Assembly (NCBI GenBank): GCA_031472005.1
Contig: PZJY01000010.1
Coordinates: forward strand, 1,550,001 to 1,614,000
Reading direction: 5' to 3'
Source: Tetracladium setigerum
Lineage: Eukaryota > Ascomycota > Leotiomycetes > Helotiales
Length of the DNA: 64,000 nucleotides
The notes under the pieces were generated by a model. That model was not told the origin of the DNA, searched no databases, and was given only the letters and a program-made list of their open reading frames with translations. Shown one piece after another: positions 20,880 through 32,703 of the stretch. How positions within the stretch are numbered: position 1 is the first letter of the stretch; every line of letters starts with the position of its first letter. The position numbers and the translations under genes were made by a program.

Positions 20880-21247
20880 GTTTTCTGTTGTTTTGAAGAA
20901 GTGGTCGTGCAAGGTTCGAAATCTCATAACGTGGCTCGGCCTGCAGATATCAGGACTCCTGAGACGATTCTTACCGGCGACTTTGATGATAGGCTTGATC
21001 TCTGGCGTGCAGGAGTCTACAGTAAGATGGGTTTTGTCCTTCACGTAGGATTACATACAGCATGGTATCAAAAATTTGGTTCTAGATCTATTCTGGGGTG
21101 CTCGAGTCACGACCATTCCAAGGCCAGGGTGGGGTTAACAAGCACGTTAGTTACAGCAAATGCTAGATTTGGTGGAAGGACTACCTGCAGAGTGGGAAGC
21201 TGGATGGACGCTCATGCATACAGATAAAGGATTAATCGCAACTCAAG
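20880..21247 (+). pseudogene. Remnant of a protein kinase C-lobe (SRPK-like)
   Basis: The plus strand shows VVVQGSKSHNVARPADIR followed by TPETILTGDFDDRLDLW. This resembles the APE motif, the activation-segment end and the D-x-W helix of fungal SRPK-like kinases (usually ...RAPEVILG..FD...DIW). After about 150 bases, in another frame, QMLDLVEGLPAEWEAGW appears, like the L..M....G.LP.EW..W segment of the same family. In-frame stops lie around these pieces. There is no N-lobe, glycine loop or HRD motif, so it cannot be an active kinase. An exon-intron gene with a missing 5' half is the alternative. The identification rests on short motifs. Confidence 0.45.
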
Positions 21248-21535
21248 TCAGCAAGTCTGTCGGCAAGCAAGTGATCTGACCAAGACTTTACTAATTCTAC
21301 TTCGAAGGCTCTAGCGATATGGAATTCAAACACCTTCCAAATCCACCACCGAGTCCAACAATGGATGAACATATCCGCAACTATCTTCAAGATCCTCGCT
21401 AATTAAGTGTCGCCGAGCTACAGCACGATAAAAACAAGATTTGCAATTTGTCATCGCATGGCTCTGCAGCATTGCAGCAAAGGAAAAGAATGATTTGGGA
21501 TGGTGATGTTTAATTGATTTATTGTATCTAGCAAT

Positions 21536-23176
21536 CTACCATCCGAGCTTGAACCCACCTGGCAAGAGATTTTGGAACACTCTCAAAGGATCATACTTCC
21601 TCGATATGCTCAACAATTTCTCCTGGTTTGCCTTTCCATAACCTGGGAACACCTCCTTCAACTGGAAAGTCGCGGCATCACCCATGTAAGTGAATGGATC
21701 ATACAAGCCAGCCTTCTTGGTAGCATCATTAATCGCCTTGGTGGTGCTAGCAACCCACGCGTTAACGGCGTCTGTGTACTGCTCACCTCTCCATTCCACA
21801 ACCTCGGCCCAAGCGAGGTAAGTTCCCTTACTGACGTCGATTCCGAGCGCATTGCTACCGACTCCGCTGCGGGCGGTGGCGTCGGTCCAGAGCTTGCCAA
21901 TTGGTTGCCAGTCGAGTTGGATCACTGATACTGCCTCGGGTGGAACTTGAGCGTAGAGAGCTGGGAGTGCATCAAAGAAAGTGCTGTTGATGATTTGGAT
22001 TCCTTGGAGGAGTTCATCGTAGTTCTTTCCAATGACTGTGCCAGCGACAAAGACGTCGTTGATTTGAGGAACCACGGCAGTTCCGGTCTCATCGGCGAAC
22101 TCGATGACGGTCTTGAAGTCGAGAGTGCTGGCGATGGATGGGATGGAGGTGAACGCGTCAAAACATGGTGGGTAAGAGATGGTATCGGAGTCGTAGAAGA
22201 GAATTACTGCTCCGAGGTAGCCAATTTGACCCCCACTTGGTTGAGGAATGATGGCTGGGACAATGTGGGAGAGAGGGTCGGTGATAGAAGAAGAGTAATT
22301 GGCAGTCGCCTAGTTAGTATTAGCAAATGACCAAGATCACAACTGCGGTGAAGGAATATAAACTCACAGCTAAGAACGCTGGGATTTGCTCTTCTGCTAC
22401 TGTGATAATACCAGCCCAAACCTTCTTAGATGGAATGGCAATCATGTCAAACTTGGTGACGATACCAAAGTTGCTACTTCCTCCCTTCAAGGCCCAGAAA
22501 AGATCGGTGTTCTCAGTCTTGGTGGCATAGACAATGTTTCCACTGGCAAGCACAACCTCGTACTTGGTGACTTGATCTGCACTCCAGCCGTATTTGTTTC
22601 CGTAGAAGTTGATACCACCTCCAAGAAGCAGGCCTGGAACACCAACGGGAGACAATCTTCCGCCACCAACGGTCAGATCATACTTCTGCAGGTATGAGTA
22701 GACCTCGCCCCAGGTATGGCCAGGGCCCAGAGAAACGGTCTTCTTGTCGGCTGAGACCTCGATTGAAGTCAAGTTCGACAAAACAATGAGAACGCCATTG
22801 TCAATGTTGTTTGCGCCCTGTAGTTTCACAAGTTAATTACGCTCATTATAACAGTCGGGACGCCGAATCTACGCACCTTAATTCCCATGTGACCACCACC
22901 TCGAACAGCAAACTTTGACAAAGTGTATGTCAAGGCTTTGATACCTTTTGACAAATCTTGGGCCGAACCTGGACGGTAGATGCATGCTGGGTCGAGCAAT
23001 TGAGTGTTGGACCAGAACTCGGCATTCTCGTACTTATACACATCGCTGCTTGGGTAGAAGACCTTGCTGGGAGCAAGAGCAGTGAGAGCCACACAACCAA
23101 CGAAGGAGAGCACAGCAGAGGCGGAGGCTTGAGCTGCAAGCGAGGACGCTGCAAGGAGGAGGGTAGTAGCCTTCAT
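21536..23176 (-). CDS. Secreted FAD-linked oxidoreductase (FAD_binding_4 / BBE-like)
   Basis: Three exons (23176-22877, 22817-22368, 22309-21536) give 507 residues. The introns of 59 and 58 bp both fall between codons. The protein starts with a signal peptide (MKATTLLLAASSLAAQASAS). The FAD-binding PP-loop domain follows: YRPGSAQDLSKGIK and AVRGGGHMG, where His96 is the likely covalent FAD anchor, then SLGPGHTWGEVY and VGGGRLSPVGVPGLLLGGG. The second Cys used for bicovalent FAD in berberine-bridge enzymes is absent from the VGGGR segment. The C-terminus (YDPLRVFQNLLPGGFKLGW) is typical of the fungal subgroup. Such enzymes oxidise sugars or secondary metabolites. The substrate cannot be told from sequence. 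No biosynthetic cluster surrounds it. Confidence 0.88.
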
Positions 23177-25029
23177 CTTCAGAGTGATTGAACTTGCTAA
23201 AGATGGGGGTGGATTGAAGGGAGAGAAGGTACCTACTGTAGTTTCGTGGAAACTTCCCAAATTATATATTACCTAGCGGACTTTAACATTTGCATCATTC
23301 CTGGCGGAGGTGTTACCTGTTTTGGAGATGTCGTTTCCAGGAGGCAGCCGAGAAAACCGGAGTGATGCAGGGTAGAATATTAGCCCCATAGAGTTAAGAT
23401 TGCAGAGTGCTCCGGACTTTCAACTTGAGGACGCAGCAGCCCTAGTCGATTGTACATAAAGATGTCCAACTTCCAAGTTCAGCAATGGTTGTCCGAATCT
23501 TCCTTGTCCACAAAATGTGTCAGTCGTTGTGATGTGGGGAGATGGAGATGAGAGTTTCGATGGGAACCAGGCACGGCCCGTTGTATGGTCGTCCGATTGG
23601 TTCGCTTCCTCTTGGCAATGAAGAATATCTCGGTACTGGACTGGACTGTTCAAGGCATCGATCAACAATCAATCGCCCACAGACCTCAATTCGAGTGGAT
23701 CTAATAAGTCAGTTTGTTCTGTACAGTATCTTTGAAAACTTCATACACTCAAGCCAGTTCGATACGCTGGTGGGGAGCGATTATTAATATTTAGTAAAGA
23801 AATCCATGTCAACACATGTGTTACATCTTTATAACGAAAGATCTCAACCTCATCCCAAATTACCGAGGCTTCAACATCTCTTACGAAGAAGACTGAAAAT
23901 CTTGCTAGGTTGCCTGTCGAGTTAGTCGGAATTGGGTGTGCCATCTTACCACCCCACTACACAACATGTGCCGGCATGTGACGGTCCCAACTATCAGGAC
24001 CCAACACCACGCGAGACGACGGGATCAGGGACTGGAATGCTCTCCAAAGACACAGGGAACTACGGTAAGCTTCTGTCTACCCATGACAATTGTTGATCTG
24101 TTGGATGGTCGCTGAAGGGTTTACTAACATTCTGTACACTGACAACTGGGAGTGACAGTTGGTGTCCTCTATCCTAAATTATTTCAACGATTGCAGGATC
24201 AGAACTGTTTCTTTTTCGAGTATGCGATAATCTGATACAAGTTTAATCTTCGCTCCTACTTGCATTTTCCACAATTGAATATCGCAGCAAAATTTTGTAG
24301 GGCTCATAACTTTCCTCTCGATCGCTTAAGGTCACCAACAAATCTCCACCAGTTGCGACTTTCTTCTAACCACCCTTTCCACATATCACGGAGGTGGCAG
24401 TAACGCTCCCAGACGGCGAGTTAATTCAGATATTTTCTAGATTTTAGATCAATTGAAAGTCGCGCGTGTAATTCTATGTATATTGGCCTCAGCGGTCGGC
24501 CCCACCATTTCCCTCTTGCTGCAGCGATTCCATCATATACAATCTCAAAGCCATGTGATCATTTTCTCCACTTTCTCCTACAGGAAAATAAACAGTCTAC
24601 AAGACATCAAGGAAAGAAAGAAACTACTCTTACTCCCTCAGCTTTCCCCGCTCGTTCCCCTCGTCTGAAAGGCATCCTAAAGAAATTCTCTATCTCTAAT
24701 TGAGGTGTCCTCACGTTCTTTCTCTCAATAACCAAGCCAAAAAAGTACGGATTGATGCAACGAATGTTCTTTGGCGGTAGCTTTTCAAACACCAAGAATC
24801 TGAATCTTGCAAGCCTTCTTTCGCTCATGAAGACAACACAACGTTCGAAATGACAACTTGTTCTTGAACCCCAAGCCCCTAAATTTAGGGAGCGAGCAAG
24901 CAAAATTCAATTGGAAGCGTAAAATGAACAAGATAGATACCTGACGCAAAAGCAGAACTCAAAGCTTTGATGCGCGCAGAGCCATGCATGCATTCAGAAT
25001 CTCACATTCCAAGCCCTGAGAAAGCCCCC
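23177..25029. other. Intergenic, 1.85 kb
   Basis: Promoter of the FAD oxidase (an ATATATTA element near 23262) and the 3' side of the HIT gene. CTGTACAGTA occurs near 23719. Short open frames such as 24453-24668 and 24607-24903 show no domains. No gene is supported. Confidence 0.45.
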
Positions 25030-25653
25030 TCACTCCACCAAAGCCATCTTCTCCCTAAACAAAGCAGCCTCCTTACCCATGACCTCCAAAGACCTAACCT
25101 TCCTATCCTCCTCATGAATCTTCGGAAACGGCTTCGCAATGGCCGGTCTAACCTTCAAATCCCACAACCCCCCACCCACATTCCCCTCCTCGCCCTGCAA
25201 CATCTGATAAATCTCATCACCCTCCGTATTCCCCCTCGGTCGGGGAATAATATGACAATGCACATGTGCCACACTCTGTCCCGCATCCTTCCCATCCTGA
25301 ATAGCGACATTGAAACTCCCATCTTCCACCTTACCGGGCTGGTCATTCCTGTCCTTGAAGTAGAGGGGAGCGAGCATCTTTTGAACTTTCTGGACTGTGC
25401 TGAACAAGTCGTTGAGTTCGTCGGGCGTGAGGTCCGTGAGACGTTGCACTTGTCGGTAGGGGATCACGAGGACGTGACCTGGGACGATGGGTTTGTTGTT
25501 CACGAGCGTGTAGCACAGTGGGGTGTTCCAGAAGACCTGTTAGATGTTGTTAGTTATTTTTTTGGTTGGAGTGAGATGGATTTATGAACTTGCCTGACTT
25601 GTGACCTCGAAAGGTCCGAAGTGGATGAGGTCTTGGGTGGCTGGAGTACTCAT
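25030..25653 (-). CDS. HIT-family dinucleoside triphosphate hydrolase (FHIT/HNT2/Aph1-like)
   Basis: Two exons (25653-25594, 25536-25030) give 188 residues. The 57-bp intron is GC-AG (GCAAGT donor after CAG; acceptor AACAG) and joins VTSQ to VFWNTPLCYTLVNNKPIVPG, which restores the typical FHIT N-terminus. The HIT catalytic triad is HVHCHIIPRP (His111, His113, His115). Fhit-type proteins hydrolyse Ap3A and related dinucleotides through a nucleotidyl-His intermediate. Length and the PGHVLVIPYRQVQRLTDLT segment fit the family. The long loop between this and the triad is normal for the FHIT group. Confidence 0.92.
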
Positions 25654-26379
25654 GGTTCGGAGTTGCTTTGAGATGGCACGGGATCTGGATAGAAGTTGCC
25701 GCCGGAGAATCATTCCACGGTATTTCGAAAACACAAGCAGTGATTGAAGAGCGTCGTCGTTCTAGATTCCGACTTCAATGATGGCAGGGTATGAGAAAGG
25801 ATTAGGAGTTGATGCTGACGATATGAGGTTGAGAAATGCCAAGATGTCACTTACGCCTCAGATTCAAGGCATTTTTCTGTCATGGACAAACCCATATTCA
25901 ATTTCGAAACGTCACTCCCGACATTTTCCCAATCGTTTGTGTTTGGAGAAATTCAGACCACACATAAAATTACTACTGGTTCTGGGAAGTATACATACAA
26001 GTGAACGTACGAAATATGAGTATCACCACACTCAAATTGAGTAGCCCACTCGCCGTCACTGCGACGGATCACGGCGGGGAAGAATGTGATTTGTTGGTGG
26101 AGTATTGATCAGATTGTGGATTTGAACAGAAAAGACTGTGGATATTTGATGCCTACATTAGGGTATGTGACTTTTCGGATCTTTATAGCTGCTGCTTTAA
26201 TAAATCCAGGAGTCAGTGAAAGAAAAGTTTCAGTCTACGATTCGCTATTTATCGGACCTGATCTATGAGAAAGGAAAAATGAAAAAACTATCGCGACAAT
26301 CCTTCTTCGCCAAACCAAACTCCCCTAATTTCTTACCTACTAATCTTCTCCAGTATGTAAGGTATATTCATATGCAACT
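25654..26379. other. Intergenic between HIT and SDR genes
   Basis: Promoter of the HIT gene and the 3' end of the dehydrogenase. No gene is seen. Confidence 0.45.
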
Positions 26380-27624
26380 TCAAAGGTACTGCTCAGTCTC
26401 CGTGTGCGACATAAATGTACCCGCATATCCACCATCCACACTCGCTTTCTCCAAAAGAGCCAAAACCGATTTCGCAGCATCCTCAACAGTACTAGGACCC
26501 TTAAAATTCGGCGAATACCCCTTCAAATTCTCCAACAAAGCCATCAACCGTTGCCCATCCAGTTCAGTTTCTATCAATCAAACCGTCAGCCAAACCATCC
26601 ACTTAAACCACTCAAACCACTCAAATCATCTAAACAATAGTTATGAAACACAAGAAGAACGTACCAATCTTCAAAACTCCCGTATCAACAGCACCCGGAC
26701 AAATACTCATGCACAACACGCCCTCCTTGCGATACAGCGCGCTGAATTTGGCCACGGCGACATTCAGTGCTGCCTTACTGATCGCGTAGGAAGGAGACTG
26801 GAAGAGATCCGATTTCAGCGTGAACGCAGCGTCGCCCTGGCCCGTGGAGATAGCTAGGACTTTTTTGGCGCGACCGGCGAGGATGAGAGGCATGAAGGTG
26901 TTGAAGAGGTGGATGGGGCCGATGGTGTTTACAATGAAGTGGTCGATGAGGTCTTGTTGGAGTGCGGAGGGGTCGGCGCTTCTGTGGATAGGTAAATTGG
27001 TGGAGGTTAGTACTGAATTTTTTGGAATACTAGATCTGGCTGATTCATAAAGGAAATGCTGGGTCCGTGTTTGTTGTTTGGTAGTAGTGGGGAGAAGGGC
27101 TTACAAAGTGTCGAATCCGACTAAACCAGTTTCAAGCCTTTGAAGTGCTGCATTGGCGATGATATAGTCAAGTTTTCCACCTGTTTTCTCGGAAACTTCA
27201 TCTGCTGCTTTCTAGAAAATTTGCAAACCATATTTGTCAGTCAATATTTCGAAACTCGATCCCGATGTCGATTTTTCGATTCACATGGAACTTCTTTCTG
27301 GGGAGGACGAAGGAATAGAGCAAACCTTCAATGCAACAGGATCCGTTGTATCGGCTTGAATGATGTGGATATTGCCTCGATCAGTCAGTTCAGCGGCGAT
27401 TTTGACATCGGTGCTTGCTTTGTCGCGGACGAGGCCGAAGATGGTGTTTTCTGGGTTGGTTGAAAGTTGGCGGACGAATTCGAACTAAATGCGATGAGGA
27501 AGAAAGTTGTCAGTCTTCCTCTGTTTTGTGTGGAGTATGAAGAATAGGAGGAGGAGGAGGGAGGAATATTCAGATTACATACTCCAAGGCCCTTGGAAAC
27601 TCCAGTAATCACGTAGGAAGACAT
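26380..27624 (-). CDS. Short-chain dehydrogenase/reductase (sniffer/CsgA-like)
   Basis: Five exons (27624-27583, 27484-27326, 27211-27105, 26981-26665, 26570-26380) give 271 residues. The introns (98, 114, 123 and 94 bp) are longer than elsewhere in the window. The NAD(P)-binding motif TGVSKGLG is at residues 7-14. FGLVRDKAS follows, then the structural Asn87 in IIANAA and the catalytic Ser148, Tyr168 and Lys172 (YAISK). CPGAVDTG lies where the family keeps PG..T. The sequence resembles the sniffer/norsolorinic-acid-ketoreductase-like subgroup of fungal SDRs, which reduce carbonyls in detoxification or secondary metabolism. The substrate is unknown. The first exon splits right after the glycine motif, a common site in these genes. 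Confidence 0.9.
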
Positions 27625-30600
27625 TTTATCTGGCTGAGAATTTGTGTTTGTTGGTGGTTGGTATTGGAATCGAATATTTGAAGATTTTCCGAGCTGGAAA
27701 TTTGAAGTTGATTGTAACCTGATCTCGAAAAGATGTAGAATAGTTGAATGTGAATGAAGATAGAATGATAGATCGAAATGGTTGGAGGAGCACATAGTAT
27801 TATATACCTACATCTGCATCCTTAAGAACTATCCATCCTTCTATTCCTTCTCTCCATTCATTCTGATTTCTAATTCCATTTTCTCTTACCACGATTTCAA
27901 AGCAAACCGCACTCATCATTATACAACACAACAATCTCTCCTCCGCCGGCCAAACGTTTCAATGAATTTGTGCCTCTGCCTCATATGCACGGCCGGACAT
28001 AAGGTAGGCATGATGTGCTGTATATAAAGCCGGCGCTAAACTTCAACATATGATCATATGCAATAATCGCAAGCTTGCCCAGAGCATGCCAAGGTACTCG
28101 AGTAGTACTAGTAGTAATAAAGACGTTGCCTTGTTTTCTCAAAGTTGATGCTGAAGCTGATGTGTTTGGAGGCTGTTGGAGGCAAAATCGTGGATGCTTG
28201 GTTGGCTGACTCCGCCGCAAGGCGGAATATGCAGTTCAGTACAGTGCTTACTCACCAGTCTCAACTACTCCCCAGGAAATGAATGGTGGGGAGAATAATG
28301 AGACCATTCTTACCATATTTTATCATTCAAGGCCTTATAAAAATAGGAGTTTGTATTAAATTGGATTCTACTTTGCGGTGGAGGAAAGTTCAACACCCCA
28401 GTCAGTGGTCAGTATCTCGAAGGCTTCTTGCCTTGATTGTCTAGGGAACCTACCTGCCTACAGTGTATTTACTGGATGAACGATGCGTCCAAAAGTGCCG
28501 ATGCTGTGCTTGCAGAGATCCATATGGGATGGAATGAATTTCTTTTTGTCTTGTTGCTCTGAGCTGTTCTTGGTGATAGTGGAGGAGTATTGAAGCGTTA
28601 ACAGTATTTCCAATAACACATCCAGACGCTGGAACATCCCGTGACCTGCTCGTCTCCCTACCTAGGTATCCATCCATCTTGTTCCAACTCCCGCACCAGA
28701 TCGAACAATAAAGCTTGTCAAAAGTAAGATTTGAGGCCATACTGGACGAAAGCCATTAATGACACGAGAGAAATCAAATAGATGGTAGGGATTGCGTTGT
28801 GAGAGATAGGATGGTATGGTATCACCTGATATTGTTGTCCGTTTGTCTATTGTTTTGTCCTTGAACCTCCGTTCGGGTTTGTGGTATTTTATTTCGATCA
28901 TAATCACCTATTAGTACGGTACCGAAGGGGAAGGTCTTCTTCATCCCATAACAGGCCGGTGATCGAGATAGAACTCTCTCCCTTTCTCTCGTCCCTCTCT
29001 CACGCGCTCGCTGTCACTCTCCCTGCCATCTCGAAACACGAAAGCAGATCTTTCTTTCATGCTCCCTCCAGTATGCAGCGCAAAGCAAAGACAAGTAAAG
29101 CGAATCCGTGCTGTAAACTCAACGAAATGAACAAACAGTAGAGAAGGTCGTTCTCCCCGTTTCACGATATTTCCAAACACCTGAGAGGGAATGAATACCT
29201 GCAGTAGTACGTCGCTTTTGCTTGATGCATTCCAAAAACAAGAAAAAAAAAAAAGGAAAGAAGAAAAAAGTTTAAAAAGCATGAACAGCATTCAATAGCA
29301 AGCTTTTTATGTTCCGACTATCTCATGTACTTTTACTGTAGTGCTAAAGTTAAGTCACAAAGTAAACTCTCACACTCCCGACAGCAGAGCAGGGGGAAGA
29401 GCGGACGATCTGCCACGCTAGAAGAGTAGTAGAAAGTGAAACGACCTGGGCGGGTGGCGTGTGATTGGAGCGAGGAGGTGGCCGTGATGAAATGAAGCAC
29501 CGAAGGATCAACGTCGGGAAAGGCAAAAGAGCGGGTTGAAGTGCTGCACTACACTACAGTACGTATTCTAGGGATTTTTGGTTCTCTTGGGATTATTTAT
29601 TGGGGATGATGACGATGTGTCTCGTGTGGTTGCTGTTGTTGTGTTTCTCAAGTTCGTGGTGACAGTACGCACCGCAGGGAGTAGGTAGTTATGTATCATT
29701 ACGGGACTGCAGCCACGTTGTGAGATATGAAAGAAGATGGGACGGATTGGAGGAATATGAGGCTGAGGGTGATCAATCCCCTAAGTTCTCCCCGAGACGG
29801 GCGGCGGCTGTGATAGTTTTGTTTGTGCGCCTGTTTGGTCGGAGCGGCTGAGGGAATAAAACAAGAGAAGAAGAGGAGGAGGAACGGGAAACGGGCTGGT
29901 TGTTTGAACTGATTGATTAATTGAAACTTGGACCTCCCTCTCAACAAACAGCTCTGTCGCTGTGTGTTGCTGCTGTCAGACTTCAGCACACAAGGTCCGT
30001 CGTTGCACGAAGTCGTTTTAGCCCGCTCTGTCTGCCTGCACAGACCAAACGACACGCACACACACACATGAAGGTAAAGAAAGGAGAAAACAGGATAAAC
30101 GAACGGGAAACCTGCTGCTCAAGAATTCATGGATGATGCGATGAAGAAATTCACGAAGAATCAATCTCGAATAGGCAGAATAGAAAAGAACATTCGTTTG
30201 CTTTGATCTGATTTGATTGCTAAATTAAACGCCTCTCAATTTAGCCGCTGATATTCCTCATGTTCTTCCTTCCTTAAGGTGGTTCCTGACTTTTCGCAAT
30301 CTCGTTAGCCAGGGGGAAATGCGCAGTGGTCCCCTAGTCCCCCTGTCTTCAACCAATAGCAGTCAGCGACCTTCCCGTACCTGCGCATCTCCCCCCAACT
30401 TTCGTCGCTTCACAATCTCCCCCCCAGCGGCCGTTCAGACGAGAGATCATCCCATCCATCACTTCTGCTGCTCCCACCCTCCCTCCACCTCACTTCTCCC
30501 ACCCTCTCCCTCCTCTTCACCTCATCATCGCCGTGTCCCAACGTATATCGTCGGTTTTCCTTCCTTTCGCACCACATCACATCCCACCATCGTCGTCCCT

Positions 30601-30929
30601 CCTTTACCGACCTGGTTGTTGTGTTTGTTTACCTTCTACCAAAATACCCACACTCTTTTTACTACCAACGAAACGAAATATCACGACCCCCAACAAACAA
30701 AACAATACCTTCACCTTCTTTGCGCACCACCTCCAACACTCCGCGAGTCACTGCTGGAGCAAGATCAATTCAACAATAACCCCCCTTTCGCGCGACAATA
30801 CCAACGTCAATCCTTCGATTCAATACCTCACTCCCTTAATATCGAGTCGCAATCCCTTTGACACCACCACCCTCGCTTCTTTCGATCTCTTCCCAGCCAC
30901 AACATCGCAACATCGTTCGATCTGCCAAA
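27625..30929. other. 3.3-kb intergenic region with a long leader upstream of the SH3 gene
   Basis: The left part is the SDR promoter. The right part (about 30230-30929) is strongly pyrimidine-rich on the plus strand and carries several upstream ATGs, including an open frame at 30319-30861. It is probably the long 5' leader of the membrane SH3 gene. A 12-base A run is at about 29242. No independent gene is supported. Confidence 0.45.
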
Positions 30930-32703
30930 ATGCACAACCACGCGCGACTCCACGACCGCCAGCTGCGCGATGCCATCGTCAGCGGAGGAAAGGCCTTTGC
31001 CTCTGCCATCAATCAAGTCTTCGACCCGGAGCCAGAAACCGTTGTATCCGTCATCTACGTGACCGCCTCGGCCACCTTCGACGGACCCATTGGGGGATAC
31101 AAGACATTGGGTGTGGACGACGAGGATGAAGATGATGCTGCCACGACCACATCGACCTCCGAGAAGCCAAAGACCGTAGCATCGACCACCACCACTGCCG
31201 CAAAGAAGGAGTCGTCGTCAATCGTCATCGATACCCAGACGCCCTCCCCCAAGCAGACCACTCTGCGAACCTCGACCTCGACTGGCCTGCCTTCCGAGAT
31301 CTCTGCTCCTACCGGTACCTTGACCAGTCTCGCTGCCGTCGTAGTCGCAACCGGAAGCGCCACTCGTACCTCAACCCGTGCAACTAAAACCCCGGTATTG
31401 GACTCATCTGCATCCGAAGCCACTTCTTCCGCCGTGCCAGCTGCCTCTGGTATGAGCACCGGTGGAAAGGCTGGTCTCGCTATCGGTATTCTCTTGCTTG
31501 TGGGTGCCATCCTAGCAATTGCCCTGTTCGTCTTCAAGAAGCGAAAGGACAAGGCGAAGAAGGAGCAACAACGCATCGATGACGAGAAGTCGGCCATGTT
31601 CGCTGCCTCTGGGCGTGCTGCGAGCACAAGAACCAACGATCCCGCTCCACAACTGTCTCTCCGTCCTGTCACTCAATTCCTCCCTAACCTGGGTGCAAAG
31701 CGCGCCAGTCAAGGAAATGTTCTCAACACCATGGCCAACGCAACTCCTAACCGTCAAGTAACTCCACCCGAGCAAAACCGCAACAACCCATTCGGCAACA
31801 GCGCTGAGATTATCGACGGTCCCAATGCCAATGGTTCTTCTCCTGTCCAAGTCAATGGTCCTTCCGGCGAGGTTCTCGTTGCTGGTGCTGCCGCAGTCGG
31901 CCTGACCCGTGGTGCTTCTAAGCGTGTCAATGGAGCTAGCCCGATGGATTATACCACGAAGAACGCTGCCTTCATGGGTCCCCCAAGTCCTTCTGGAACC
32001 GAGTTCAGTCAAAATTCTGATGCTGCTCACACCCCTACCCCATCTGGAACTGGTGCTGCTATCGCGGCCGCTGGTGGACCTGCCAACACCGCTGTTCACC
32101 GAGTTCAGTTGGACTTCAAGCCTTCAATGGAAGATGAACTTGAGCTCCGTGCTGGTCAATTGGTTCGCGTTCTCCACGAGTATGACGATGGATGGGTAAG
32201 TTTTTGCGCCTCTGGTTGGATTTCTCAGCTAATTGTATCGCTAGGCTCTTTGCATTCGTCTCGATCGCTCTCAACAAGGTGTCGCTCCTCGTACATGTCT
32301 GTCCACTCGTCCAGTCAAGCCTCGTCCTCAGCAACAACAACAGCGCCCTCCACCAGGACAGCGTGGTCCTCAAGGTCAAGGTCAGATGCGCAACAACTCT
32401 CCTGGTATGAACGGTCCTCCAATGAACGGTCCAAATGGCCAAGGTCCTCGATCCGGTTCCCCTCAAAATGGTCGCAACTCGCCTGGACCTCAATACAATG
32501 CCCAACGACCAAACACTCCTCAAGGTCAAGGACGACCCATGACTCCTCAAGGACAGGGCCGACCTATGACGCCTCAAGGACAAGCTCCGCAACAAACCCA
32601 GCGCGGTTCACCAACCTCGATGAACTCGCAACCAATCAATACCCAACCAATGTCGTCAAGTCCTCCCGTCGGTAGAAAACCAGTTCCAGGCCAAGCCATG
32701 TGA
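30930..32703 (+). CDS. Single-pass membrane protein with cytoplasmic SH3 domain
   Basis: Two exons (30930-32195, 32245-32703) give 574 residues. The start at 30930 (CCAAAATGC) begins MHNHARLHDRQLRDAIVSGG; the open frame extends upstream to 30858 but into leader. A Ser/Thr-rich ectodomain (about residues 45-175) leads to one membrane span at about 180-202 (AGLAIGILLLVGAILAIALF) followed by FKKRKDK, so the C-terminal part is cytosolic. An SH3 domain sits at about 386-445 (VQLDFKPSMEDELELRAGQL, HEYDDGW, then ALCIRLDRSQQGVAPRTCL). The intron splits it after the Trp. The tail is Pro/Gln/Gly-rich with PMTPQGQGR repeats. The architecture recalls yeast Fus1 and wall-sensor-like scaffolds at polarised sites. 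The role is inferred from architecture only. Confidence 0.85.

Noticed and set aside
21536..27624. Secondary-metabolite cluster built around the FAD oxidase and the SDR
   Set aside because: No backbone synthase, P450, transporter or regulator lies between them; the HIT hydrolase and large gaps separate them.
30319..30861. 180-codon plus-strand frame
   Set aside because: Composition is that of a CT-rich leader with no domain; better read as upstream open frames of the SH3 gene.
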